Source: Rhodocollybia butyracea
Lineage: Eukaryota > Basidiomycota > Agaricomycetes > Agaricales > Omphalotaceae
DNA length: 64,000 nucleotides
Direction of reading: 5' to 3'
NCBI GenBank assembly: GCA_015501585.1
Contig: JADNRY010000342.1
Coordinates: 1 to 64,000 of the forward strand
Shown: positions 48,239 through 59,668 of the stretch, piece after piece
Layout: each line of letters begins with the position of its first letter
How positions within the stretch are numbered: the first letter of the stretch is position 1
Notes under the pieces: model-generated
What the model was told of the DNA's origin: nothing
Database searches by the model: none
The model's input: the letters and a program-made list of their open reading frames with translations, nothing else
Position numbers and translations under genes: made by a program

Positions 48239-48335
48239 CTGCCCCAGAGAGACTCGAACTCTCAACCTTCCGCTGTGCTAGGAGCATATAACGGCATAAC
48301 AGTCGGACGCTGTAACCAACTCAGCCGATGGGGCA
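48239..48335 (-). tRNA. tRNA-Asn (GTT), copy M4, with intron, minor defects
   Basis: Acceptor TGCCCCA/TGGGGCA with G73, D-arm with one extra base (ATCGGCTG for ATGGCTG), anticodon GTT, last pair of the anticodon stem lost (TCCGA/GCGGA), T-arm GAGAG-TTCGAGT-CTCTC. Confidence 0.7.
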
Positions 48336-48409
48336 TTGTTCAGAGGGCTGGGCAACCCTCTTGTTCACGCTTCCAGGATTTCAAACAGATATAGTTAAAC
48401 GGTAACTTA

Positions 48410-48628
48410 ACCTAAGGCATAGACTGGTATCCAACGTCCACCCTCCCAATCCACCAAAACACAACTAAGAGTCCCTTCTCCCCCTCAGCCAACTCACATT
48501 CGACTTGACCCCCAGCAGCACACTCCCGACGGCGTGCCCAACACCAGATCACCCTCTTTATGAGCCATGATGCATGATGCATGATGTGTTCAATAACTCG
48601 GAGTGGATCTGGAGGCTGAAAGCATCGC
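48410..48628 (-). pseudogene. decayed FAHD1 3'-end fragment (array unit 4)
   Basis: Collinear with 49366-49600; CTCCCGACGGCGTGCCC and CCAGATCACCCTCTT are kept. Confidence 0.75.
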
Positions 48629-48777
48629 TAGGGGAACTGGAAGAATCAGATCAGATATATGTTTGGAAATAATGATACTTTTGTTGCGTTCAACCTGCGT
48701 TAAACTGCTTGCGAAAAAATGACAGTCACTAGTGTAACGCACGAAAACAAAAAAATAGAACAACACGTCAACGGCCA

Positions 48778-48870
48778 CTGCCCCAGAGACGCTTGAAGTC
48801 TCGGCCTTCCGATAACACGAAATTTGTGATAGCAGTCGGACGCTGTAACCAACTCAGTCACAGTGGGGCA
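48778..48870 (-). tRNA. tRNA-Asn body with anticodon GCT, copy M5, with intron
   Basis: Acceptor TGCCCCA/TGGGGCA, discriminator G and anticodon stem TCCGA/TCGGA are intact, but the loop reads CTGCTA, so the anticodon is GCT (serine AGY codons), not GTT. The T-stem is GAGAC/GTCTC, a paired change from GAGAG/CTCTC. The D-arm has an insertion of a few bases near its start (CACTGTGACTGAG). Could be inactive. Confidence 0.65.
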
Positions 48871-48947
48871 TTGGCCACCAGTGGATAACGCCCTTCTTGG
48901 CACTTCCAGGATCTACGTTTGCTTCAAGGCAACCTTGGGTCCATAAT

Positions 48948-49004
48948 ACCTAATCTAAGGCTTGAGCTGATACCCGATCCACCACACCAAAACTCACCCC
49001 AGCC
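48948..49004 (-). pseudogene. short FAHD1 3'-end remnant (array unit 5)
   Basis: About 55 bases matching the FAHD1 3' flank and last codons, cut off abruptly by the 49005-49170 segment. Confidence 0.6.
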
Positions 49005-49170
49005 AACGCTTTATCGCTCTCACTGGACTACCCTATCACATTATGTCTTTCGTGAGCCTCTCCACGTATACTTGACTGCGATTTGCGTACCAGCCATGTC
49101 CGTCCGTCACACCTATCACGCACATACAACTCCTTGAATGATATTCATATTTGAAACGTCTGTGCATCCT
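49005..49170 (+). repeat. copy of the 3' flank of the Arg/Ser-rich gene
   Basis: Matches 46255-46460 (CGTGAGCCTCTC, TACCAGCCA, GATATTCAT, TTTGAAACG words). It shows that the duplicated unit is [gene 3' flank - tRNA-Asn - FAHD1 3' end]. Confidence 0.75.
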
Positions 49171-49218
49171 GCTTGCTACGAAAATAAAACACAAAAGAAC
49201 CTTGAAGTGAGTTCGTAG

Positions 49219-49320
49219 CTGCCCCAGAGAGGCTCGAACTCTCGACCTTCCGATAGATACGCTTCAGAATATCCAAGATATATAACAGTCGGACGCTGTA
49301 ACCAACTCAGCCATGGGGCA
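49219..49320 (-). tRNA. tRNA-Asn (anticodon GTT), copy M6, with 28-base intron
   Basis: Complete cloverleaf identical in its mature part to M1 as far as I can see, with a different intron. It lies 53 bases from the FAHD1 stop codon, in the position of the parental arrangement. A TTTT run follows on the minus strand near 49195. Confidence 0.93.
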
Positions 49321-49372
49321 ATGGACAACGTGATCGAAAAGCTTTCAACCAAATACAGCTAAACAGCCTAAC

Positions 49373-51847
49373 CTAAGGCTTGAACTGATACCCTCCCTCT
49401 CGATCTACCACACCAAAACTCAACTGAGACAACCCCTTCTCCCCCCCATCGGCCGACAACCCACACTCGACTTGATCCCCAGCAACAAGCGGTCCCACTC
49501 CCGACGGCGTGCCCGTCAAAACCAGATCACCCTCTTCGAGAGCCATGATGGAGGAGATGTGTTCGATGAGTCGAGGGATGCGGAAGATCATGTCGGATGT
49601 GGTGCCGTTTTGTTTAAAAGCACCGTTGACCTGGTGGAGGATGGATGTGTGGGAATGGTTATGGTGCAGTAAAAAAAATGGTGGTTATAGTTATGAGTAT
49701 GTAAGAGAATCGGGGTTCACCACTTACTTTGAGCCAAAGCTTCAAATCATGAGGTCGTCGATGAGCGACTTTGGGATGAAAGGTCTGTTGAATCACCAAA
49801 AGCAAACAAGGTAAGCTTTCCGTCATTGTACCACTAAGCAAATCAGTCCTCTATCAACATAAATCTTATTTCGCAGAAAGCTGCGAAATGAGGCGGGCAT
49901 GGGGGCCATGGCCTGCGGTCTGGAGCGACAACTTCGGATGGAAACCATAGATCGGACCACAAACCCGCAGAAAATGGCAGATGGCCCGTATCTCCCATCT
50001 CCCGACATATCCAGCAGTCCGAGGCGACAACCTCGGATTAGTTTTAAACTCTAAATTCCAAGAATCGGAATTGTGAATCCCAAGAAAGTCGCAAACGGCA
50101 CCAGTCCATCTGGAATCTGCAAAGAACATGCATAGTGCCAGCAGTCCGTAGCGAGCAGCTCGGCCGAAAAACGGCACCAGCACATCTGGAATCTGTAAAG
50201 AACATGCATAGTGCCAGCAGTTCGTAACGAGCAGCTCGGATAGAACAAAAAAAAAAGAGAAGGGACCGAATACGAAATAAAGTGTGGTGGAGTCGAGAAT
50301 ACGTACCCTATTGGTGTGAACGTATCAAATCCCTTGGCCGCACTCCATGGTAAGCCTTTACTTTTTACTTGGTCTTGGAGGTTCCGTGCGGTCAAGTCCA
50401 CCGCAAGAGCTGTGAGGGATGGAAGTAAGTACAACCAAGCGAAGTATCCAAGAAGTATGTCATAAAGGCCAACGCGGCGAACGACACACAGTCGCCAGAT
50501 GTTCTAGCATTAATACGAATTTAGCGGATAGAAGCGACTTACCATAACCCGCTATGTGTTCAGCCACATGAGCTTGGGATATGTCTCGCCCGCCTTTGCC
50601 GATGACTAGTCCAAGTTCGACTGTGTTGTACAGTAACGTTAGTTAATTAGTTGCGTGAGCGTTAGAAGCGAAAAAGGAAGGAAAGGAAAACAGAAGGAAT
50701 AAAAAAAATGTGGCGCGTAAGGCTTGAGCGTAAGAACCTGGGGCACAAAGGCAAAAAAAAAAGAAACCCCTTAGACAAGGTTGAGGCGGGGTCAGGGTGT
50801 GAGAGTCGAGACGCGGCGTTTCTATGACTAGTAGTATATGCAAAAACAAAGCTGGCTGTACCTGCCGAGCATTGTACAACAATAAAAGATCACAACAGTT
50901 TATGTCTATCATAGCAACGCAGAGAACAGTACTTGCCTTCGTGATGACAGATTATTCCTCTAGGAAGCTCGACTCTGCCTCCGGAGGGTAGGTAACTTGT
51001 CGTAGGCTAGATATCAACAGCACAATCAGTCGATATGAATGCCCAGTTGAGGATGAACCAAAGAAAAGTAAAGACTATGTACTGATCATGAATCAGCGCA
51101 TGCAGTGAGTGCCAACTGATCTCCAAAACGCCGAACAAGCCAAGACAACTTGGTGCGAAAAATTTGAGCCGGACGCGCCACTAGCCTGAAGTGGATCTAC
51201 ATAATCGACTGAATATTCCGCGCAAGCTTGTAGGGCCAAGTTCACAGAAACAGGTGGGCCAAGGCGAATGCCGATTGCAAATGAACATGCTGTCGGCTAG
51301 GAGCTTCGATAGATAGGCAAAGTTCATGCCAAGCGGGGCCTAAAAAAAGCCTGAGGCCACAAAAATAGCCGGGAGCAAACGCGATAGGCTGGCACGACAG
51401 ATGGAAGCAATGGAAAGAACCGGATGGAAAGCATACCTTGAGAAAGAAGAAGGGCTCTTTGGGTGCAGTATTGGACAATTCTTTGATATGCTCGGCATAA
51501 TTTCTGCCAATGGCGACGATCTAAAAGCCAAGAGCGTGTGATATGTTAGTTTTGATTTGGTGATTGTTGAGCTTAGATAGGAACACGGATGAGAAGTGAA
51601 CGTTTGAACGTTTGAACAGTCGTATTTTTGGAAGAAACGACGGAACCTTCAGACCATGAACTGAGTATACAGCAGTGCTGCTGTTCGTCAAGGCTTTTGT
51701 GAGGCATCAATGCATCGCATCAATGACAAAAGCTGACCCAAATTAAAGCTTAAATGACGTGTCCTACTACCAAGCAAAAAACAACGGATGGAACATACTG
51801 CATACCTTCTTGCCATGTCTAACGAATGATGAAATGTTTTGTGACAT
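49373..51847 (-). CDS. FAHD1-like acylpyruvase / oxaloacetate decarboxylase, about 230 aa, 7 exons, one-base loss
   Basis: Fumarylacetoacetate-hydrolase-fold enzyme, in other eukaryotes a mitochondrial acylpyruvase and oxaloacetate decarboxylase. Exons: 51847-51806, 51520-51437, 51006-50937, 50620-50543, 50409-50307, 49784-49728 and 49630-49373. It starts [14 protein letters not shown], then [45 protein letters not shown] (metal ligands HxxE and E), [40 protein letters not shown] and [18 protein letters not shown]. Exon 6 lacks one base (run near 49752) between FIPKSLIDD and HDLKLWLK. Introns of 285, 430, 316, 133, 522 and 97 bases are long for this genome. Intron 3 has a GC donor (GCAAGT). 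Length matches the family. Confidence 0.88.
49880..50245 (-). repeat. minisatellite inside FAHD1 intron 5
   Basis: At least three to four imperfect units of about 70 bases, with GGCACCAG.CCATCTGGAATC, AAGAACATGCATAGTGCCAG and CAGT.CGTA.CGAGCAGCTCGG words; the clearest pair is 50095-50165 and 50166-50240. It accounts for most of the 522-base intron. Confidence 0.8.
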
Positions 51848-52372
51848 CCCTGCAGCTTCCAAGCGGTTTCCAAGCTTGTTGTAGTAGAAGGAAGAAGAGC
51901 GGATAAATCGGGAGCCGAGAAGGCGCTTAGTTTTGCCGAGCGCTTACTTGACCTTTGCGACCAATTTGCGATAATGCGTTCTTGTCGATTATTCAAGCCA
52001 AGTTTACTATATAAGTATCCGTGAAATCGCAACATAACAAGGGACTTGGAGCAATCTTGGTATTATCAATGCGCCTTGGCCCCCACTCCGCTTGAGACTC
52101 TGTAGCTAGTGCCGGGCACAGACATGGCACATTCTCCTAGCCCTCTTCACTAGTTATGAAGGAATTACCTTAAAATGACAGAGACCCCCGATTATGAAGA
52201 GAAGAGCTTATAGATGTCATTCTTTAGTGCTGCACTCATCCGAGGAGGGATTATCAAAGGATTACATATTTTTTATGTTGTACTTGGCGCTTCCAAGATT
52301 CTCTTGGCTCTGAGGTACTACATATTTTGAAACGACTGCGGCATCTTATTCTCATCCTCCCCGCTCCCAACA
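51848..52372. other. intergenic region between divergent genes
   Basis: Upstream of FAHD1 (minus) and of the small membrane gene (plus). Nothing else seen. Confidence 0.45.
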
Positions 52373-53004
52373 ATGGCCAGTCTCAATAACAGCACATTAC
52401 GAACAGATAATGCCACTTCACCAGCGGCCAGCAGCAGTGAACTACCGTCAGACTCGCAAGTACAAGTCCTTTCACGGCATTGACCTCTTTCTTATCCTCT
52501 CTGTAGTTCGTCTGGTCAATTCACACTTTCATGGGAGATTGGAGTAATAGTTGCCATAAGTAGGGCTCTCTCGCCATATTGCGACCGAGAGTCGTGCTGA
52601 TTTTTTCTGCAGTTGTCATTGTCCTGGCTATCATTGCTGCTGCAATATTTCAACGCCGTCGCAGACAACGCGTAATAATAATCGACGACACTGAGAATCA
52701 GCAGCGACCCCATTATCGTGATCATCGTTCATCGCGCCGTCATTCATCCTCATCATCTACAACGCAGAAGGGAGCTAGGGGTTCTAACGAACTTTCGGGG
52801 TTGTCTTTGTCGGGATCAGAGAGTCCAATAACGAAGGTGCATTGCATTCTGTATGGTAGCTGCCACTTCTAATTTTCACCACTCCTCTAGCCTCCACTCT
52901 CTGTGTCGCCTTCGCACTCCAAAAGGTCCTCACGAGCAGATCCACCGCCTGAACACCCGTCACAAAAGCCCCCGAAATACTACTGGAACAACATCAATGT
53001 CTGA
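52373..53004 (+). CDS. small single-pass membrane protein, about 146-158 aa, 4 exons
   Basis: Function unknown. Exons: first exon ending 52459, then 52507-52559, 52613-52836 and 52891-53004. The last three join in frame to give one membrane span (TLSWEIGVIVAI|IVIVLAIIAAAIF) followed by QRRRRQR, so the C-terminus is probably cytosolic. The tail is Ser/Arg-rich (RRHSSSSSTTQKGA) and ends PPKYYWNNINV. The natural first exon from the ATG at 52373 (MASLNNSTLRTDNATSPAAS), an N-glycosylated-looking ectodomain, is out of phase by one base. An ATG at 52410 is in phase but gives an unlikely peptide. A one-base error in exon 1 is the simplest explanation. Confidence 0.6.
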
Positions 53005-55826
53005 ATTTTTGATGACTCGAACGCTGTATCATTACCATTTTTCGTACGTTCGCAGCGTCTTATTGTTAGTGATCTTGTGCTGACTTCCTTACCAGCCTCT
53101 CATCGACCATTACATAGCATATCAAACTTGTATCCTACTCTATCATACCATCCCTATTTGGTTTTACTCCACCTTTTACTTGATATCCTCGCTCATAGTA
53201 ACCTGCATTATCGAATCAGCCTTGGGAAACATGGTTCTAATTCGAGTGCTCCATGCTATTCAATCAGTTTCCGTTTCTGGGTGCAGCTTCGAAAATTCTT
53301 ACTCATGCTGGTACATATTCATAGAAACACATTCACTCATCCGGCCATGTGCTCATTATGCATCTCGTCTGGTAATATCACCACTAAAAAGTTATCCTCC
53401 TGCGATTAGGTCGCAGAGTTCTTTGTGACCCTCAACCAGGATCGTCATTCTCGGCGTAAGGAGAAACTCCTAAGCAAGTCAGCAATCGCCTCTGAATAGC
53501 AACGATTTCAATCTATTCCGCAGGTACCTGTACAAGGACGCCAATAGGATAGGTAGGCCAAGGCTCTGAGCTTCTCCATACTGTCCCAAGCTCTGCCTTC
53601 TCAGCTCTGGCCGCGGCTACTTGAGCCTTGGCCGCGGCTCTTGAGACCGGCCCAAAATTTACATCTCTACATAGACCACGGGAACAAATAACGAAGGAAG
53701 AACCTCCGCAAAATCTGCTTTGACCGGAAATATCTGCTTTGACCGGAAATATCTCCGACTTCCACCTACTCTAGGGCTGCGATTGCTGTATGTTCATCGA
53801 ACTTGCGAAGGTTTATTAAACCTGTACCGTTGCTCCAAGTCTTAAGCTCAGCCCAGCGGAGGTGTACAAAGACTTGTGCGTTCAGGTTTACTTATACTGG
53901 CCTATAAATGTTTTATTTCGAGTTTCTTCAGCTTTCTGTCGCCTGTCACCCCGTAATAGTATTCGAAGCTGCGCGACATATGAAGGACGGAAACGAAGAA
54001 CAAAGGCAGAACTTCCATAAAATAAGTTGACCGGAAATATCCCGACTCCCACATACTCTTCAATTTTCAGAATCGATGCTATCATAGCTCTCCCTGGCGA
54101 ACGTTTGAATTCGTACCAGTCGACTGTCTATCCAAGTCTCAAGGTACCAACAAAAGTTGTACAAACTTGTTTCAAATATCGATGTATAAACTCGAAATCA
54201 ACAATAAGAAAAATATATATACTGCCCTACTAGTAACACTATTCATTTTCTCCAGCGCTCCGTCGCTTGTCACTTCCCATGCAGCATCCGATACTATCCA
54301 TGCCTGCCAGTGTATTGACAGTGTGTCCTGAATAGATTCTTTCAAAGGCTCTTGAGTGGCCGCTGGGCCCAACCCCGGCCCTACTGCCCTACCAATTCCG
54401 GCCTTCTCAGCCCTGGCCGCGGCTACTTGAATCTTGGCCGCGGCCCTTCATCTTCACATCACTCGGCCATCACGCCAACAGTACATGTACATAATTAAGA
54501 CGGAAACGAACAAAAGAAGAAATTCTAAGTCTCCCTTCCTTGACCGGAAATACCTGACTCCCACATATTTGAGAGCTGCTGACAGCGAATCGCTGCATAT
54601 TCACAAAATAATGATTTTACAGCTCTCTCTGGTGAGACTATGAGTTCCCCCAAGTCTCAAGCTACGCGGAGGGGAGGTGTACAAGACATATTTCAACTTT
54701 TGCGTTCAAGGTTGGTTCAAGGTATGTACAATTTTTATTTCAAGTTTCTCCAGCTTTCCGTCGCTTGCTACTCCTCGCGGATCTGACAGTATGTCCCGAA
54801 TAGAAGCCGTTATTTCGCAGTTACTTCGCCTGCACTCGTGGAATATTTGTGCCATTTCTTGACTTTTTCTACACGTCATGCTCTTACTCGCCCACTGCCT
54901 GTACTTAGGTATAATTGCTTAATTTGCATGTTTCTCACTGATTTGCTTCTGCCGACAAATCCGTTTATACCTAATTGGCTCAGTAAAACTTCAGCACATG
55001 CCAGTTCCAATATTCTTGCGATCAGACTACCGCTCAAAAGCCCCCTCGCCCTGCGAGTCTGTTACTTGTTCCTGATCTGCGCTCATTTGGTTTTCGAAAA
55101 CCCACGGAGAATTATGTCATGCAAATGTCATGCGTTCGAGGCATTATTGCGGCAAATGCAGACAGTATCAGTGGGTGCGTCTACCTATTTTTACTTATGC
55201 TAACATTCTACTGTAATTTTGACCGGGACGATTCCCGATCCCAGGCGTTTACCAGCTCGGCCTTGTCTATCATATCCGCGTCCTTTTCGAAAACACACCA
55301 ACTCACCATGCCCCGAAATCATCAGGTGCGTCTACGATATGCTTAAGTACAGTTAACTATGCCTGTACAAACTGGTGTCTAGTAGCCAGTGATCGGGTTG
55401 TAAGTTCTATACCACCAAGAATTTCACTCACCGCAATGCAAAATATGAGTTAAAGGACAAATGTAATACGCGGAGGAAGTATGACGCAGGAAGTAGTCAG
55501 TAATGTTCAAAGCATTGCCTATCATTGCCTATCATTGCCTCCCCCGCGCGCCACAAAATAAGCATAATGAAAAGAAGCATAACATTGAAATAGTAAAAAG
55601 TTATTAGTGGACGGGAAAACAAAGGCTGATCTACCAATGGAAGAGCGTGCATTGGTGCATTGCTATCCAAAACTATGACGACTCGGACGCATGCAATGAT
55701 ATTTCTCCATATCAGTACTAATTTTCACAAGTATACATTTCGAACTAAGTAGTCCAAACGCAAGGACATGATGGTACTAACATCAACTAAAGTGTGTTTT
55801 CCAGCTGTGGTACTACATACAGCTTC
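53005..55826. other. no supported gene; repeat-rich
   Basis: Contains the degenerate repeats listed separately and otherwise only short frames. A duplicated ATTGCCTATC word occurs three times at 55510-55545. Confidence 0.45.
53560..54800 (+). repeat. three diverged direct repeats of about 400-430 bases
   Basis: Units near 53575-53945, 53960-54290 and 54395-54790 share TTGACCGGAAATAT, CTTGGCCGCGGC, GCGGAGG(GGA)GGTGTACAA and TTTC.TCCAGC.TTC(T/C)GTCGC words in the same order. I see no coding capacity. Confidence 0.65.
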
Positions 55827-56449
55827 CTACTTGTCTTGGTCTTTCTTTGAAGCTCTAAATGTTTCTTCCCACTCCTCTTGCAAAATTCCCATAGAAATAT
55901 GATCTTCCCAATGTCCATCTATCCAATTTACCTTGCGTTTTCTCCCTTCCTCCACAAAACCACTATACATTGCGGATGAGCAACATGCTGCTTAAAATAA
56001 CTGGGCTTACACTTTCTGATATAAACTTTTCGCTCTTTCATTTCCATCAAACACCCCCAGGCTTACCCGATGCAAACCCAGAGATTGAAAGCAATAATCC
56101 ACCACGAATCGTGTCACTTCTTCCCCGTATCCTCGCCCCCAGAATTTAGGCTCCAACATGATCCCAAAGATCCCATCGCGGTTCTTCGGATGGGTCATCA
56201 TTATGGAAGTGGTGCCCACAAATTCGCCTCCCTCAACGTCGTTCTTCAAGCTAGCCCTCGTTTCAATGATCAAAAACATAACAGCCTCTTCAGCCATAGC
56301 TGCGACTTTTTCCATAAATTTCGGACCCGAGGAACGATGTATTCATTGGATATTGTTCTCTGGATACTCGGGTTATTCCAGAGGTCAAACACACGTCGCG
56401 TATCAGAGGCTTCAAACCCACGGAGGTGCAAGTGGGCGGTGGTAAACAT
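55827..56449 (-). CDS. GNAT N-acetyltransferase, 191 aa, 2 exons, one-base loss
   Basis: Acetyl-CoA-dependent acetyltransferase of the RimJ/RimL-like type; substrate unknown. Exons 56449-56011 and 55962-55827. It starts MFTTAHLHLRGFEASDTRRV, followed by FVGTTSIMMTHPKNRDGIFG and IMLEPKFWGRGYGEEVTRFV. This last stretch contains the acetyl-CoA-binding GRGYG loop (Q/RxxGxG/A). LHRVSLGVFDGNERAKSLYQ and, after the intron, KVGFVEEGRKRKVNWIDGHW complete the fold. Near 56328 the frame needs one more G (PRGPKFMEKV); the run is three long instead of four. Otherwise full length and clean. Confidence 0.83.
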
Positions 56450-56681
56450 AGTCAGTGACAATAGACAATTCTCCAATTCTTTTAAATATCTATCAACAAT
56501 TCTGCGCCACTAATAAATATTGCTGCGGCGCAGGCGGCCCATCCCTCACCACATTGAGCAGCTGATAGCACTTCGCTGGTTTGTTGATTCCGGCCTGGCA
56601 TAACTGGGTGGAATGATGAGCGGTCCGTCGTACTTTTCCGTACTGTACATGCTTATCCAATAATTATATCCAAAAGTGGAT

Positions 56682-58735
56682 CTATACATGAGGGATGAAT
56701 GTTGTCCAATGTACTTCTTGTAGCGCAGCTAGGGGAAGATCTCGAATGAGAGTGAACGCAAAGACAAAGGTGGTGAGTCTGGCGACAATGTAAGTAATAA
56801 AAATCACCCTGGCTGTCCTTGCATATACTTACGGGGAGAAGAATCCTGTTAAAAATAAATCTTTTCCATCTCGATTCGGTTCCCTGGGTAGGGAATAGAA
56901 CCCGTAATAACACTATAAAAGCCATGAACACTAATGGAACGAGGGTCATGCAGAGTGAGGTTGTCTGCTACAGGACTCTTTCCACGTTCGTTGGGAACTG
57001 AAAAGTCCAAGCTACACAGTGAATAGCGCCAAAAATGGCTCCTAGAAGCATCTCCAAAGACGTGGGATACAAAGAGCCATTTCCTTCAATGGGAAAAGAG
57101 TGAAGTGGTGGCCCTCCATAGAAAGTAGGGGCGCGGGTGGCGAACTCCACGGTAGGAAAGCTCGTAGAATCAAGTTCAGTAGCCGGGGACGTTTGCGTCA
57201 TTACGTTCGGTAAGGACTAAAGAGACTGGGTGCTCATTGCGTAGACGCTTGTGACATTGATTTTGCGCCACCAAGGCGAGACAAATGCAGCCAGGGATAG
57301 GAGGAATCTCGTCCAAAAACGGTTGATATACCGCTTGCCATGCTTTAACAGTGAAGGGAGGGAGTAACAGTGAAGAGTGCCCGACTCCGAGTTGACGACT
57401 GTGATCTCCAGCCCTTCCTATTCACGACTGGACTTATATCTTCTGTGCCTATGGATTCCGAAGATGCAACGGAAGGTTCACAATGGCATATTTCTTGTGG
57501 ATTCCGATCAGCGGCCTGTATAGGCAAAGTCAAGGGTAGCCGTGAAGATCCTGCATCCGCAATACAAGCATCGTCAGGACCAGCAGCGAAGTTATAGAAG
57601 TCGTAATGTAATGGGAACGTTTTGATGGAAGGAAGTGTTACATCGTTGTCATCTGGATGAAAAGGGTCTTCGATAGATCGCTTATCTTTGTTTCCTTTTT
57701 TCCTTCATCGCTCCATCAGTCCCAGCGGGTTCAACTAGAGGTACTAGAGTTAATGATAGGTCAATCCGGGACAAAGATAACCTTGTTGAGACGAATGTGT
57801 CGGATGTGTCGGAAAAGAAGTATTTCCCAAAGAAATCAGTGGAAAATCCAGCAGCGGCTTGTAAAGGGGATTGAAACTGAGAGTGAATTTCCTGAGGCGC
57901 CTGCAAAGTGTCCATCTCTGTGTTTTCCACCATAACATGGCGCTGCGCCAAATTGTCGTTGGCGACCGGCAGGACATTCTCAGAAGTCCCAGAGACAGAC
58001 CGCATTGACAATAAAATTGGATAACGAACATCCACAGGCTTTGTCCACCACATCATATATGTCAATATATTGAGGGAGGCAAAAGCGACAGTGGTGATCT
58101 CGAGTTCGGTGATGCTGAACTGCTCGAGAGATGACCTGGGCCATGAACCAGGTTGTCTGGACCAGAACAAGTGTTTTCGACACAACGTCTCCCTTACTTT
58201 TGTCCATGATCTCGGAACTGGTGATGGAAGGTAAATGGACAGATTTTTTCTCCAGAAGGGTGGCGAGTTCCGATGCCTGTAGGACCCCAATGACCTCTCC
58301 AGAGTCTTTGGTGGCCACCCATGACCAGAAACATGCCATGAGTGAGCGTCCAATCAGAACCTGCAGAAACTTGAGTACAGAAAAATACAACAGTATCCGA
58401 AACTTACAGCCGGGATAGATATGTAGTTGTTTTACTGCTCTTTTCGCGGACCACAATTGATTTGCTGCCCACAAGATGATATATTTTGGAGCGGTGAGTG
58501 CCACAGCTAGTATCTTGGTTCTTCGCCACAAGGGCTCCTGATCAGAGTCATGGGATGGAATATTCGGATGAACTGCAACCCAAGTACATGCAAAGATCGT
58601 CGTAAGACTAATCCCTGGGACAGTGCGAGTAGAACTGATATTGGGAGCAACCTGGGAGAAGCCGTTCGTGTCGATGGCTGGGATAGGAAGAGCAAACCCT
58701 TCCCGTATGAGGTAAAAGAGCACCGCGATGAGCAT
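56682..58735 (-). pseudogene. multi-pass membrane protein of an Agaricomycete family, inactivated
   Basis: Matches a very common mushroom family of about 500-600-residue membrane proteins. Kept features: signal or first helix MLIAVLFYLIREGFALP at 58735, TTIFACTWVAVHPNIPSHDS, a WTLTHGMFLVMGG stretch, SSEIMDKSKGDVVSKTLVLV, QTTWFMAQVISRAVQ, ITELEITTVAFASLNILTYM, RAPTFYGGPPLHSF, LLGAIFGAIHCVAWTFQFPT and the end AALQEVHWTTFIPHV. Lesions: a frameshift after MGG (about 58307), a 7-base loss between direct repeats TTCAGCA (about 58112), and TAG where the family has TGG in VERVLW-like position (about 56968). Intron junctions at 58408/58360 and near 56855/56795 are still recognisable. Confidence 0.75.
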
Positions 58736-59668
58736 TTCCTTGGAAGGACTTAAAGATTTTTTTAGCGCCACAACCAGTGATGACCCTGAGTGGCCGATAG
58801 TCTTCGGCCAGTCTTCGGCCGAACTCGTTAAACCACCACCACCGTGACCACCACCGATCCGACGAACCAAAGATAAATTTTGGGGGATTCTTGAATGAAA
58901 AATGTGGATTTTAGGGTACATGTCAATGAAAGTCGAAGCAGAGGTACGTTCTCTTGCTTATATCTAGTCTCGGCTTAACGCAGGCTTCAAAGGTTATCTT
59001 CAAACAGGGTTCCATGTTGCTTGAAAGTACTTGCGGAAGCCGGCTTCCATGTAACTTTATCAATGCCACTCACCGTATTTTTGGATACGTTCTGATTGTC
59101 TGAGTCTCCAGTCATCTCGCTCGCCTCGCTATTGCTAAGATCAGCCAATCACTCAGAGTCCGGTGTGATAGTCTCGGAGAAATCGATAGCATCTTTCACA
59201 TTGCTTGGAGCAAAAAGTCTATCCTGACTCGGATGCTTAGATTGTTATGGAAGTGCCACATGTGAGAACGATCTCTTTAAAACCGCTGCTATTTGAGTGC
59301 GAAACTAATGCGGCATCCTAGTTGTTGGAGGTACGTAGCATTACCATCGAATACGCTCTTTGCAAGTGTCTCAGCTCCAAAACGACAATCGTTTTATTCG
59401 TCTCCGAAGCCTAAATAACTCCTGTCCCATGTGGTACGTTCAGATTTATCGATCGCTACGCTGTACACTCAGAGTCCAGTGTGATGGTAACATATAGATC
59501 TTTCTCGTCCGTCATGCTTCAAAGTAACGAATTTGTCTGCCATTTTCTGACACTTAAATCGTGACGAAAGGTACTTAACCAATGGCACGAACGGGCTTCG
59601 CATCTGGTGGAATAGCCCGTCCAAAACTATTAGTCTACACGAAATTATTAGTGCGGCTTTCTAGTTGA
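58736..59668. other. intergenic, nothing supported
   Basis: Upstream of the dead membrane gene. Short frames only. Confidence 0.45.

Noticed and set aside
50643..50912. Minus-strand 89-codon frame with a hydrophobic, Phe-rich peptide
   Set aside because: It lies inside FAHD1 intron 3 and is driven by poly-pyrimidine tracts.
58131..58753. Plus-strand frames opposite the membrane pseudogene
   Set aside because: They have no family resemblance, while the opposite strand has clear conserved motifs.
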